From an uncultured Bacteroidota bacterium (GTDB taxonomy: Bacteria; Bacteroidota; Bacteroidia; Chitinophagales; Chitinophagaceae): DNA of 14,733 nt. The position numbers were made by a program, and so were the translations under genes. The notes below the pieces were generated by a model. That model had not been told where the DNA came from. It did no database searches and was given only the letters and a program-made list of their open reading frames with translations. The stretch is taken from assembly GCA_946479055.1 (NCBI GenBank), contig CAMLEX010000027.1, positions 1 through 14,733 of the forward strand, given 5' to 3'. Below are positions 6,857 through 13,592 of this stretch, piece by piece. Within the stretch, counting starts at the first letter, position 1; each line of letters begins with the position of its first letter.

Positions 6857-7975
6857 TTAAGCTGTTGAGGCTGCAAGAAAATGAACAATGGAGTGTGCAG
6901 CTTTGGAAGAAGCATTACCGCCTTCACTTAGGATATTTTTCAAAGCGGAATAATCTTTCTGCAATTCGGCTTTCCGGGTTTCATTCGTTAATAATTCCTG
7001 TAATTCATGCCGCAGGTTTTCTACAGTCATATCATCCTGTATCAATTCCTTTACCACCAGTTTATCCATGATGAGATTGACCAATGAAATGTATTTTACT
7101 TTTACTAACCGTTTGCCGATCTGGTAAGAAATATATGAGCCTTTGTAACAAACCACCTCCGGTACACCGAATAATGCAGTTTCTAATGTAGCGGTACCTG
7201 ATGTAACCAATGCTGCTTTTGACTGCGTCAATAAATTGTAAGTTTGGTTAGAAACATACGAAACATTGGAATAAGGCTTTAACAAATCGTCATAAAATGT
7301 TTCTTCCACTCCCGGCGCTTTGGCAACAATGAATTGATAAGTGGGAAATGATTTACTCACTTCCAGCATGACGGGCAATTTTTTTAAGATCTCCTGTTTC
7401 CTGCTTCCGGGAAGTAAAGCGATGATTGAACTATCAGAAAACTTTTCACTTTTCACTTCTGACTTCTGACTTTCCACCACTTCCACCAACGGATGTCCTA
7501 CATACTCTACATCCCAGTTCCATTTGTTTTTAAAATAATCTTTTTCAAAAGGGAGAATAACGAGCATTCTGTCAATGCATTCCTTCATCATTTTTACACG
7601 GCCTTCTTTCCAGGCCCATACCTGCGGGCTGATATAGTATATAACTTTTATTCCCTGTTCCCTGGCCCATTTGGCAATACGAAGATTGAAGCCAGGATAA
7701 TCAATAAGAATAAGGGTGTCGGGTTTATATTGTAAAATATCTTCTTTACAGAAGGCAAGATTTTTAAAAATGGTGCGAAGGTTCATCAGCACTTCTGTAA
7801 ATCCCATAAAGGCAAGATCACGGTAATGCTTTACTAATTCGCCACCGGCAGCCTGCATTTTATCGCCACCCCAGCAACGCATATCAGCGGAGTTGTCCAG
7901 TTTTTTTAATTCTTTTATAAGATTGCTGCCGTGCAGATCTCCTGATGCTTCACCTGCAATGATGTAGTATTTCAT
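6857..7975 (-). CDS. lpxB: Lipid-A-disaccharide synthase
   Basis: This 372-residue GT19 glycosyltransferase joins UDP-2,3-diacylglucosamine to lipid X on the cytoplasmic face of the inner membrane to make lipid A disaccharide. Diagnostic segments are YYIIAGEASGDLHGSNLI at the N-terminus, CWGGDKMQAAGG, IDYPGFNLRIAKWA, YYISPQVWAWKEGRV, EYVGHPLVEVV, IIALLPGSRKQEI and SGTATLETALFGVPEVVCYK. Length is normal. The ATG at 7973-7975 must be the start because the conserved sequence begins there. Residues about 168-180 (ESQKSEVKSEKFS), between the two Rossmann domains, are encoded by a 7-bp repeat tract and do not look like family sequence. It is the last gene of the surE operon. Its start codon directly abuts a long inverted repeat, which may affect translation. 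Confidence 0.97.
   Translation of the reverse strand: MKYYIIAGEASGDLHGSNLIKELKKLDNSADMRCWGGDKMQAAGGELVKHYRDLAFMGFTEVLMNLRTIFKNLAFCKEDILQYKPDTLILIDYPGFNLRIAKWAREQGIKVIYYISPQVWAWKEGRVKMMKECIDRMLVILPFEKDYFKNKWNWDVEYVGHPLVEVVESQKSEVKSEKFSDSSIIALLPGSRKQEILKKLPVMLEVSKSFPTYQFIVAKAPGVEETFYDDLLKPYSNVSYVSNQTYNLLTQSKAALVTSGTATLETALFGVPEVVCYKGSYISYQIGKRLVKVKYISLVNLIMDKLVVKELIQDDMTVENLRHELQELLTNETRKAELQKDYSALKNILSEGGNASSKAAHSIVHFLAASTA
7441..7475 (-). repeat. 7-bp tandem repeat tract B inside lpxB, five units
   Basis: On the plus strand the units are ACTTTTC (7441), ACTTTTC (7448), ACTTCTG (7455), ACTTCTG (7462) and ACTTTCC (7469). In the lpxB sense they read AGTCAGA twice and AGTGAAA twice. They encode the Lys/Ser/Glu-rich residues about 168-179, in the linker before the conserved IIALLPGSRKQEI. 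Confidence 0.85.
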
Positions 7976-8105
7976 GCCCCCATCCCCTAAAGGGGTGTTT
8001 TGAAGTTAATAATAACTTGAATATTTTTTTTCATTTGGACTTTCCAATTTTAGAAATGGTTTTTATAATAAAAAAGTTCTTAAACACCCTTTAGGGGATG
8101 GGGGC
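7976..8105. repeat. MITE-like inverted-repeat element between lpxB and the small membrane gene
   Basis: The left arm (7976-8004) and right arm (8077-8105) are inverted copies. The outer 19 bp are identical and contain CCCCTAAAGGG, then a 1-base indel is followed by a shared TGTTT. The 72-base interior is AT-rich and has no open frame. Each arm carries its own small palindrome (CCCCTAAAGGGG on the left, an 11-base version on the right). The layout fits a non-autonomous palindromic element. It fills the whole gap between the lpxB start and the end of the upstream gene. Confidence 0.8.
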
Positions 8106-8108
8106 TTT

Positions 8109-8405
8109 CTAATTCAATAATTTCAAAACCAAAATGGCGATACCATAAACCAATGTGATGATAAAAATTCCTTTAGCTGTAGTATCCCTGTGTGTGTTGA
8201 CATACAATGTAAACAAAACAACATTGGCCAGCAAAGAAAGAGAGCCAATAGAAGTGATCAGTTTATTATTATGAAAAAACTCATCGAGGAAACCTCCAAA
8301 TGACACTGCAGAAAATTTAATAAAATAAATAATAATTAATCCAAGCAGTGGGCCTATCAATCCGAGAATTAAGCCGAGCTTCAGGTTATCTTTTTTTAGT
8401 ATCAT
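8109..8405 (-). CDS. Small three-helix membrane protein, function unknown
   Basis: The 98-residue product starts MILKKDNLKLGL and has three predicted transmembrane segments at about residues 10-30, 50-69 and 79-96. A short polar loop (FGGFLDEFFHNNK) follows the first and THRDTTAKG precedes the third. The ATG at 8403-8405 overlaps the 3' end of surE by 20 bases, which suggests translational coupling; an in-frame ATG at 8423 is possible but would add six residues and lengthen the overlap. I do not recognise a named family. Its place between surE and lpxB on one strand marks it as an operon member, perhaps linked to the envelope, but no function can be stated. Confidence 0.8.
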   Translation of the reverse strand: MILKKDNLKLGLILGLIGPLLGLIIIYFIKFSAVSFGGFLDEFFHNNKLITSIGSLSLLANVVLFTLYVNTHRDTTAKGIFIITLVYGIAILVLKLLN

Positions 8406-9240
8406 TTTTCCAGAGTTTTTCAAGTTTGGATTTCTGTTCGTAATGGGTCATATCAAATTGAACAGGCACTATACTTACATACCCATTGGCCAGAGCCCAT
8501 ACATCCGTATCTTTTCCGTTGTCAAAATTTACAAATTCACCGGTTAACCAGTAATACTTCCGTCCATGAGGGTCCTGCCTCTCCATAAAATCTTCTTCGT
8601 ATTTCGCATAGGCCTGGCGGCAAAGTTTGTATCCTTTTAATGCCTCAGCCGGTAAAGCTGGAATATTTACATTCAGTACAGTATGCTTCTCCATTGTGGT
8701 TGCCAGCATTTTTTCAACAACCATTCTTACATATTTCCTGGCTCCGGTAAAATCTGCTTCAATACTATAATCTAATAAAGAAAAACCCGCGGAAGGGATG
8801 CTCTCAATAGCTGCTTCTACAGCTGCCGACATGGTACCCGAATAAATAACGTTGATACTATGATTAGCACCATGATTGATACCACTTAAACACAGATCAG
8901 GTTTGCGATGCAATATTTTGTCAACGGCAAGCTTTACACAATCAACGGGTGTGCCGGTACAGGAATAAGCTTCAATATCTCCAAATACATTTGCTTTATG
9001 CAAGCGCAATGGCTGACCAATCGTAATAGCATGTCCCATACCTGACTGAGGTTTGTCAGGAGCCACTACAACAACTTTCCCAAGATCTTTTACAGCTTCT
9101 ACAAGGTTCATAATGCCGGGAGCTGTTACGCCATCATCATTTGTAATAAGGATAACCGGTTTCTCTTTGCTGGAGCTGGTTGTTTTTCCAGCTTTTGGTT
9201 TACTTTTTCTGGCAACCGAAGGGATAGATTTTTTTGTCAT
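8386..9240 (-). CDS. surE: 5'/3'-nucleotidase SurE
   Basis: This 284-residue metal-dependent nucleoside monophosphate phosphatase acts in the cytoplasm. The core begins VILITNDDGVTAPGI with metal ligands Asp35 and Asp36, continues with VVVVAPDKPQSGMGHAIT (Ser66) and LCLSGINHGANHS (Asn122), and then VIYSGTMSAAVEAA, which are all the standard SurE blocks. An N-terminal extension of about 27 residues rich in Lys and Ser (MTKKSIPSVARKSKPKAGKT and on) precedes the domain and is longer than in E. coli SurE. It could be real or reflect a start further downstream, but no later ATG precedes NDDG. It is the first gene of an operon with the small membrane gene and lpxB, and is divergent from the XRE regulator with 110 bases between start codons. 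Confidence 0.96.
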   Translation of the reverse strand: MTKKSIPSVARKSKPKAGKTTSSSKEKPVILITNDDGVTAPGIMNLVEAVKDLGKVVVVAPDKPQSGMGHAITIGQPLRLHKANVFGDIEAYSCTGTPVDCVKLAVDKILHRKPDLCLSGINHGANHSINVIYSGTMSAAVEAAIESIPSAGFSLLDYSIEADFTGARKYVRMVVEKMLATTMEKHTVLNVNIPALPAEALKGYKLCRQAYAKYEEDFMERQDPHGRKYYWLTGEFVNFDNGKDTDVWALANGYVSIVPVQFDMTHYEQKSKLEKLWKNDTKKR

Positions 9241-9299
9241 ATACTAAGCAAAAATGTTTGTTTTTTTCGGCATGTCCAAACAGCTAACTGAAAAAAGGT

Positions 9300-9328
9300 T
9301 TTGAAAATCTAAATAAATTAGTATTTTG
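9300..9328 (+). promoter_or_regulatory. Candidate promoter of the XRE-S24 regulator gene
   Basis: TTTG at 9300-9303, an 18-base spacer and TATTTTG at 9322-9328 resemble a Bacteroidota -33/-7 pair. Initiation would be near 9335, leaving a leader of about 16 bases. The two operator-like dyads sit on this promoter, which strengthens the case. Confidence 0.45.
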
Positions 9329-9345
9329 CAGCTAAACAAATTAGT
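9309..9345. promoter_or_regulatory. Two tandem operator-like dyads, CTAA-N5-TTAG
   Basis: CTAAATAAATTAGT (9309-9322) and CTAAACAAATTAGT (9332-9345) differ at one base. Each is an inverted repeat CTAA-N5-TTAG suited to a dimeric HTH protein. Their starts are 23 bp apart, about two helical turns, so both face the same side of the DNA. One lies between the candidate -33 and -7 boxes and the other over the likely start of transcription. Self-repression by the XRE-S24 protein is the natural inference. Confidence 0.65.
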
Positions 9346-9350
9346 GTATT

Positions 9351-10100
9351 ATGGCAATGGCAAACCAGAATATGAAATACCTCCGCAAACTTCGCGGATG
9401 GACACAGGAAGAATTTGCAAATAAACTCCGTATCAAACGATCCCTGCTTGGAGCTTATGAAGAAGAAAGAGCCGAGCCCCGTATTGATGTATTGGAAGTA
9501 GTCTGTGATATTTTTAAACTGACACTGGATGAAATATTGCGAAAAGATCTGAGCGATAATAAGAGTAATTACATGGCAAAGCGCCGGGCTATGAAGCTTG
9601 CCTCGGGTCGTCCGGATATACCTTTTGTACCGGTAAAGGCTGCAGCCGGATATCTTGCTGGCTATGCTGATCCGGAATTTGTAGATGAGCTTAACACCTT
9701 CACCCTGCCGATGCTGGCGGGCGGCAATTACAGGGCATTTGAAATTATCGGAGATTCCATGTTGCCTACACCCAGCGGCTCGGTGATAGTTGGGGAAAAA
9801 ATAGAGAAAATAGATGAGTTGAAAAATGATAGTGCCTGTATTGTTGTGTCAAGGCATGAAGGTATTGTGTACAAACGGGTTCAGAAACACGGCCGCTCAA
9901 AAGATAAATTGACTCTTGTCAGTGATAATCCTATTTATCATCCTTATACTGTCAAGGCAGAAGATGTGCTGGAAATGTGGCAGGCCCAGATGGTCATTTC
10001 CAAAGCGAATCAGCAACAGCGCTGGGATATGGGCCAATTGGCTAATATTGTCAGCGACCTGCAGGAACAGGTGGTTTCATTAAAGAAAAAGATGAATTAA
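9351..10100 (+). CDS. XRE-family HTH regulator with S24 (LexA/CI-like) peptidase domain
   Basis: This 249-residue transcription factor has an N-terminal helix-turn-helix (about residues 8-62: YLRKLRGWTQEEFANKLRIK, then LLGAYEEERAEPRIDVL). A LexA-type S24 domain follows at about residues 95-215. The self-cleavage machinery looks complete: the scissile Ala99-Gly100 in VKAAAGYLAG, nucleophile Ser136 in EIIGDSMLPT and general base Lys175 in GIVYKRVQ, with spacings close to those of LexA. A short coiled-coil-like tail (MGQLANIVSDLQEQVVSLKKK) ends the protein. The ATG at 9351 is followed by another at 9357; either could start. It is not LexA itself, whose HTH is of a different type. Two dyads upstream suggest autoregulation, and the divergent surE operon may share them. 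No phage genes are nearby, so it looks like a chromosomal regulator. Confidence 0.93.
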   Translation: MAMANQNMKYLRKLRGWTQEEFANKLRIKRSLLGAYEEERAEPRIDVLEVVCDIFKLTLDEILRKDLSDNKSNYMAKRRAMKLASGRPDIPFVPVKAAAGYLAGYADPEFVDELNTFTLPMLAGGNYRAFEIIGDSMLPTPSGSVIVGEKIEKIDELKNDSACIVVSRHEGIVYKRVQKHGRSKDKLTLVSDNPIYHPYTVKAEDVLEMWQAQMVISKANQQQRWDMGQLANIVSDLQEQVVSLKKKMN

Positions 10101-10176
10101 CCCCCTTTCGACCCGTTTTTTCACCCTTTTTTTCCTTTTCCCCGTTATGTCTCTTTTAGTCTTCAAAACAGTCTGT

Positions 10177-10184
10177 TATATTTG
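10177..10184 (+). promoter_or_regulatory. Candidate -7 element for the DUF5916 gene
   Basis: TATATTTG matches TAnnTTTG exactly and ends 14 bases before the ATG. The expected -33 region (around 10154-10159) contains TTTTAG, only a partial match. The distance from -7 element to ATG is close to that seen before the DUF1080 gene. Confidence 0.42.
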
Positions 10185-10198
10185 TTCCAATTGAGCTT

Positions 10199-12652
10199 AT
10201 GCTGTTTTTACGACTATTCTGCTTAGCCTTGCTATTACTGGTGTGCGGGTCTTTATTTTCCCAGGCAAAAACATTGCAAGCTATTAAATTGTCTCATGGT
10301 CCACCTCTGATCGATGGAGATCTTGATGAGCCGGCATGGAAGAACATTCCGGTTGCCGGCGGATTCATTCAGAATTTTCCCAGCTTTGGATTGTCCGCCT
10401 CGCAAAAGAGTGAAGTCAAAATCAGTTACGATAATTCTGCTATTTACATCGGAGCCTATCTCTACGACGACCCTGCATTGATCCGCAAACAAATAACCGC
10501 CAGGGATGAAGAACAGTTGAAAGACCTGGATTATTTTTCTGTTTTTTTTGATACGTATAATGATCAGCAAAATGGATTCCAGTTCCTGGTTACTTCTTCT
10601 AATGTTCAGACTGATGCACGACTGTCTCCGAATGTTGTAACCGGATTTGGTGAATATGGCGACAAAACCTGGGATGCTGTATGGGAAAGTAAGGTTTCCA
10701 TAAAAAATGATGGCTGGGTGGTGGAAATGAAAATACCGTATATCTCCCTGCGATTTGCAAAAAGCGATGTGCAGGACTGGGGGCTTCAGTTGCTGCGCTC
10801 TGTCCGTCGTAATAATGAAACGAGTTTCTGGAATGCTGTGGATCCTAATGTAAATGGTTTTGTAAACCAGTTTGGCCGTTTAAAAAATCTTGTTGATATC
10901 CAACCACCGCTCAGGCTTAGTTTTTCTCCTTATCTGTCAACAGGAGTCCGCAGTATACCGGAAAACGAGGGTAAGAGGACGGAATGGTTGCGTAGTGGCG
11001 GTATGGATGTAAAATATGGCATCAATGAAAGTTTTACCCTGGATGCGACATTGATCCCCGATTTTGGCCAGGTAGTTTCTGATAATGTTGTCAACAACCT
11101 GACGCCTTACGAAGTAAAGTTTGAAGAATATCGTCCTTTCTTTACGGAAGGAACTGAAATGTTCAATAAATCGGATTTATTTTATTCCCGTAGGATAGGT
11201 GCAACTCCCGCTGGTTACGATGCCGTTAATAATATGGCGGATGATAATCCCAATATTGAAATCATAAAAAATCCTGGCCGGACACAATTGTATAATGGGA
11301 TCAAATTTTCGGGCCGCACTCCCAGGAAATTGGGGATTGGATTTTTCAATGCACTTGCTGCGCCGATGCATGCCCTTATCAGGAATAAAACAACCGGCGA
11401 ACAAACGAAAATTCAAACCGAGCCCCTGACCAATTATAATATTTTTGTACTGGACCAGGCATTGAAAGGAAGGTCTTCTGTTACATTTACCAATACCAAT
11501 GTAATGCGTAACGGTACAAACAGCGATGCGAATGTCAGCGGGCTTGATTTCAGCTTATACGACAAAAAAAATCTATACAATATCAAGGGGTATGGCCATT
11601 ACAGTAAAATATTCAATGCTAATTCTACTGATGGCTATAATACTTCGCTGCGATTGGGAAAAGTGAGTGGTAAAATTCAATATTATGCCCAAAACACGAT
11701 AAGGTCTTACAATTATGACCCGGATGATCTTGGCTATCAGCAAACAGACAATCAAAATATCACTACAGTTTATATAGCTTACAAGCAACTAACGCCAACA
11801 AAAAAATTTCTTTCGTATGAATATTCATTGACGACACTTTATGAGCGTTTGTATAAACCAGACAGGTTTAGTTCGCTGCAGATACAGGCAAAGGCTTTTT
11901 GGTATTTAAAGAATTTCTGGGATATTTCATTAAGAGCCGCCTATCTTCCCGACCAGCACGATTATTTTGTAATACGAAAACCCTATGATGCGTTTGCCTG
12001 TCGTCCGCAATATGGTTCTTTATCATTGACCGGAAGTACAGATAGCCGCAAAAGATTGTTTTTTAATTATAATTTTCTGATAGCTGAGTTCTTTAAAAAC
12101 CCTGAAAAGGAATACTATATTCTCGAAGCAGGTGTCCGGTATCGTTTTAGTAACCAGCTAACACTAGAGTTATCTCACAAATATGAAACCGAGACAGACT
12201 ATATTGTCAGTGCAGCCAGGGATAATCTAGGCAGACCACGAATCGCCTTTGTAGATTTTAAAGAAGTGTCTTCAGTGTTTTCCGGCATTTATAATTTTAC
12301 TTCACTCATCAACTTTACACTTCGTGTACGTCATTACTGGAGTAATGTTCCAATCAAACGGGTCGCTTATCTCGACGATAAAGGATATCCCGTTTCTGTT
12401 TCCAATGTAGCGGCTGAGGATAATGTCAATTTTTTTAACGCAGATGCTTTTCTCACCTGGGACTTTCGTTATGGCAGCCGCCTGATCCTGGGTTATAAAA
12501 ACTGGCTTGGCGAAGATCAATATGTGGATGGTAGCCGCTACAAACGATATGCTCCTAATCTTGGTCAAACCTTTGGTTTAAAACACGGTAATGAAGTAAC
12601 ATTGCGGTTTATTTATTTTTTGGATTATAACCAGCTTCGGAAAAAACGCTGA
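10199..12652 (+). CDS. DUF5916 outer-membrane barrel protein with CBM9-like N-terminal domain
   Basis: This 817-residue protein begins with a signal peptide (MLFLRLFCLALLLLVCGSLFSQ; cleavage near residue 21; Cys16 does not sit in a good lipobox). Residues about 28-230 resemble the carbohydrate-binding family 9-like domain: PPLIDGDLDEPAWKNI, then VKISYDNSAIYIGAYLYDD and DYFSVFFDTYNDQQNGFQF. The rest fits DUF5916: a conserved LDATLIPDFGQVVSDN, FFTEGTEMF and FYSRRIG, then many alternating aromatic/polar strands expected of an outer-membrane beta barrel, ending in RFIYFLDYNQLRKKR. The role of the family is not established; a surface binding or transport function is inferred from the architecture. 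It is monocistronic by position, after the XRE gene and convergent with pdeM. Its stop codon lies at the start of a 7-bp repeat tract. Confidence 0.92.
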   Translation: MLFLRLFCLALLLLVCGSLFSQAKTLQAIKLSHGPPLIDGDLDEPAWKNIPVAGGFIQNFPSFGLSASQKSEVKISYDNSAIYIGAYLYDDPALIRKQITARDEEQLKDLDYFSVFFDTYNDQQNGFQFLVTSSNVQTDARLSPNVVTGFGEYGDKTWDAVWESKVSIKNDGWVVEMKIPYISLRFAKSDVQDWGLQLLRSVRRNNETSFWNAVDPNVNGFVNQFGRLKNLVDIQPPLRLSFSPYLSTGVRSIPENEGKRTEWLRSGGMDVKYGINESFTLDATLIPDFGQVVSDNVVNNLTPYEVKFEEYRPFFTEGTEMFNKSDLFYSRRIGATPAGYDAVNNMADDNPNIEIIKNPGRTQLYNGIKFSGRTPRKLGIGFFNALAAPMHALIRNKTTGEQTKIQTEPLTNYNIFVLDQALKGRSSVTFTNTNVMRNGTNSDANVSGLDFSLYDKKNLYNIKGYGHYSKIFNANSTDGYNTSLRLGKVSGKIQYYAQNTIRSYNYDPDDLGYQQTDNQNITTVYIAYKQLTPTKKFLSYEYSLTTLYERLYKPDRFSSLQIQAKAFWYLKNFWDISLRAAYLPDQHDYFVIRKPYDAFACRPQYGSLSLTGSTDSRKRLFFNYNFLIAEFFKNPEKEYYILEAGVRYRFSNQLTLELSHKYETETDYIVSAARDNLGRPRIAFVDFKEVSSVFSGIYNFTSLINFTLRVRHYWSNVPIKRVAYLDDKGYPVSVSNVAAEDNVNFFNADAFLTWDFRYGSRLILGYKNWLGEDQYVDGSRYKRYAPNLGQTFGLKHGNEVTLRFIYFLDYNQLRKKR

Positions 12653-12684
12653 TGGTTTGAAGTTTGAGGTTTGAGGTTGTTGAA
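12650..12684 (+). repeat. 7-bp tandem repeat tract C at the DUF5916 stop codon, five units
   Basis: Units TGATGGT (12650), TTGAAGT (12657), TTGAGGT (12664), TTGAGGT (12671) and TGTTGAA (12678) follow one another. The TGA of the first unit is the stop codon of the DUF5916 gene. The tract lies between two convergent genes. Confidence 0.72.
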
Positions 12685-12746
12685 CAATACCGATAGCTTT
12701 TTTTCTTTAATGAGTTTCAATTAAGTGGAAAAGCGTTAACAAATTT

Positions 12747-13430
12747 TCAGCGGTTTAAACTCTTATTACTTTGTAAGGGCATAATTTCTTTTTCTACAAT
12801 AGCAAAAACATTTTCTCCTCTTTGTGGCTCTACTCTATAGGTTCCTGTAAAACGACTGAATGCCGGAAGTATGCAATGAGTTTTTGTAAAATAGAAACAG
12901 GGAAAACGAAGAGATTGTTTTCCTCTTCCTCTTAGCGTGATACCCGGATGTACATGACCGGAAAAAATAAATTTTCCAGGCTCCACTGTGATCTTTGGTT
13001 TTAAAATATCATGAACAAATAAAAAATGCCGGATGGCAAAAGGATTATTGTGAACTTTTATATCTGCTTCTTCATACCAGCGGTTATCCAGGATATCATG
13101 ATTTCCTTTTGCCAGGTAAACTTCTAATAAAGGAAAATCTTTACGCCATTTTCTGAAGAGATCCATTTCCCTGTTGGCAATGCTATGTGTAAGATCGCCA
13201 ACAATGATCAGTTTTTCCGCTTTGAAAAAAAGTATCTGTGCAAGTAAACGGTGAAGATCATCCTTATATACAGCGGAAGGCACGCCAATACCTGCTTTAC
13301 GAAAATGGCCGGTTTTGCCAACATGCAGATCGGCAACGATCAGCGCATTTTCATTCTCCCAAAACAATGTTCTTTCACTGCTCAGGATCAAATGTTCTTT
13401 ACCAATAATATGTGATAAAAGGGTTGCCAT
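12747..13430 (-). CDS. pdeM: Ligase-associated DNA damage response endonuclease PdeM
   Basis: This 227-residue calcineurin-like metallophosphoesterase shows every metal-binding motif: ADLHVGK (Asp34, His36), VGDLTHS (Asp79, His82), KGNHD (Asn110, His111), VHD (His140) and SGHVHP (His159, His161). The pattern DLHVGKxxxFRxxGxxVP after an N-terminal strand-rich segment is typical of PdeM, a nuclease usually encoded with an ATP-dependent DNA ligase and a DEXH helicase and thought to act in DNA repair. Here the helicase gene lies directly upstream on the same strand, which supports the name. No ligase gene is in the window. The ATG at 13428-13430 gives normal family length. The C-terminal tail (LQSNKSLNR) is short and variable. 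Confidence 0.95.
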   Translation of the reverse strand: MATLLSHIIGKEHLILSSERTLFWENENALIVADLHVGKTGHFRKAGIGVPSAVYKDDLHRLLAQILFFKAEKLIIVGDLTHSIANREMDLFRKWRKDFPLLEVYLAKGNHDILDNRWYEEADIKVHNNPFAIRHFLFVHDILKPKITVEPGKFIFSGHVHPGITLRGRGKQSLRFPCFYFTKTHCILPAFSRFTGTYRVEPQRGENVFAIVEKEIMPLQSNKSLNR

Positions 13431-13453
13431 AGGAGTTACAAATCTAAGGCAAA

Positions 13454-13488
13454 AGTTGACAGTTGGAATTGGACAGTTGACAGACTGC
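13454..13488 (+). repeat. 7-bp tandem repeat tract D between pdeM and the helicase gene
   Basis: Units AGTTGAC (13454), AGTTGGA (13461), ATTGGAC (13468), AGTTGAC (13475) and the diverged AGACTGC (13482) run in phase. The tract is an inverted counterpart of tract E about 65 bases away, so together they could form a long imperfect hairpin in the helicase-pdeM transcript. Confidence 0.78.
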
Positions 13489-13550
13489 GGCAGGCAGCGT
13501 TCATATTTTCTGCACGTGTTCTAAATCAGGAATTTTGAATATTAAATGCT

Positions 13551-13592
13551 GTCAACTCCCAACTGTCATCGGTCAACTTCCAACTGTTGCTG
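13551..13592 (-). repeat. 7-bp tandem repeat tract E over the helicase stop codon, six units
   Basis: Plus-strand units are GTCAACT (13551), CCCAACT (13558), GTCATCG (13565), GTCAACT (13572), TCCAACT (13579) and the diverged GTTGCTG (13586). On the minus strand they read AGTTGAC and AGTTGGA, the same as tract D on the other strand. They encode the helicase tail QQQLEVDR and its TGA stop (13566-13568). Confidence 0.8.

Noticed and set aside
7976..8105. The inverted repeat as a complete insertion sequence
   Set aside because: The 72-base interior holds no transposase frame and I see no clear target-site duplication, so at most it is a non-autonomous element.
7976..8105. The inverted repeat as a transcription terminator
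   Set aside because: The loop is long and no T-run follows either arm in the operon direction; termination here would also cut off lpxB.
9351..10100. XRE-S24 protein as a prophage repressor marking a phage region
   Set aside because: No integrase, terminase, portal or other phage gene is near; its neighbours are housekeeping genes.
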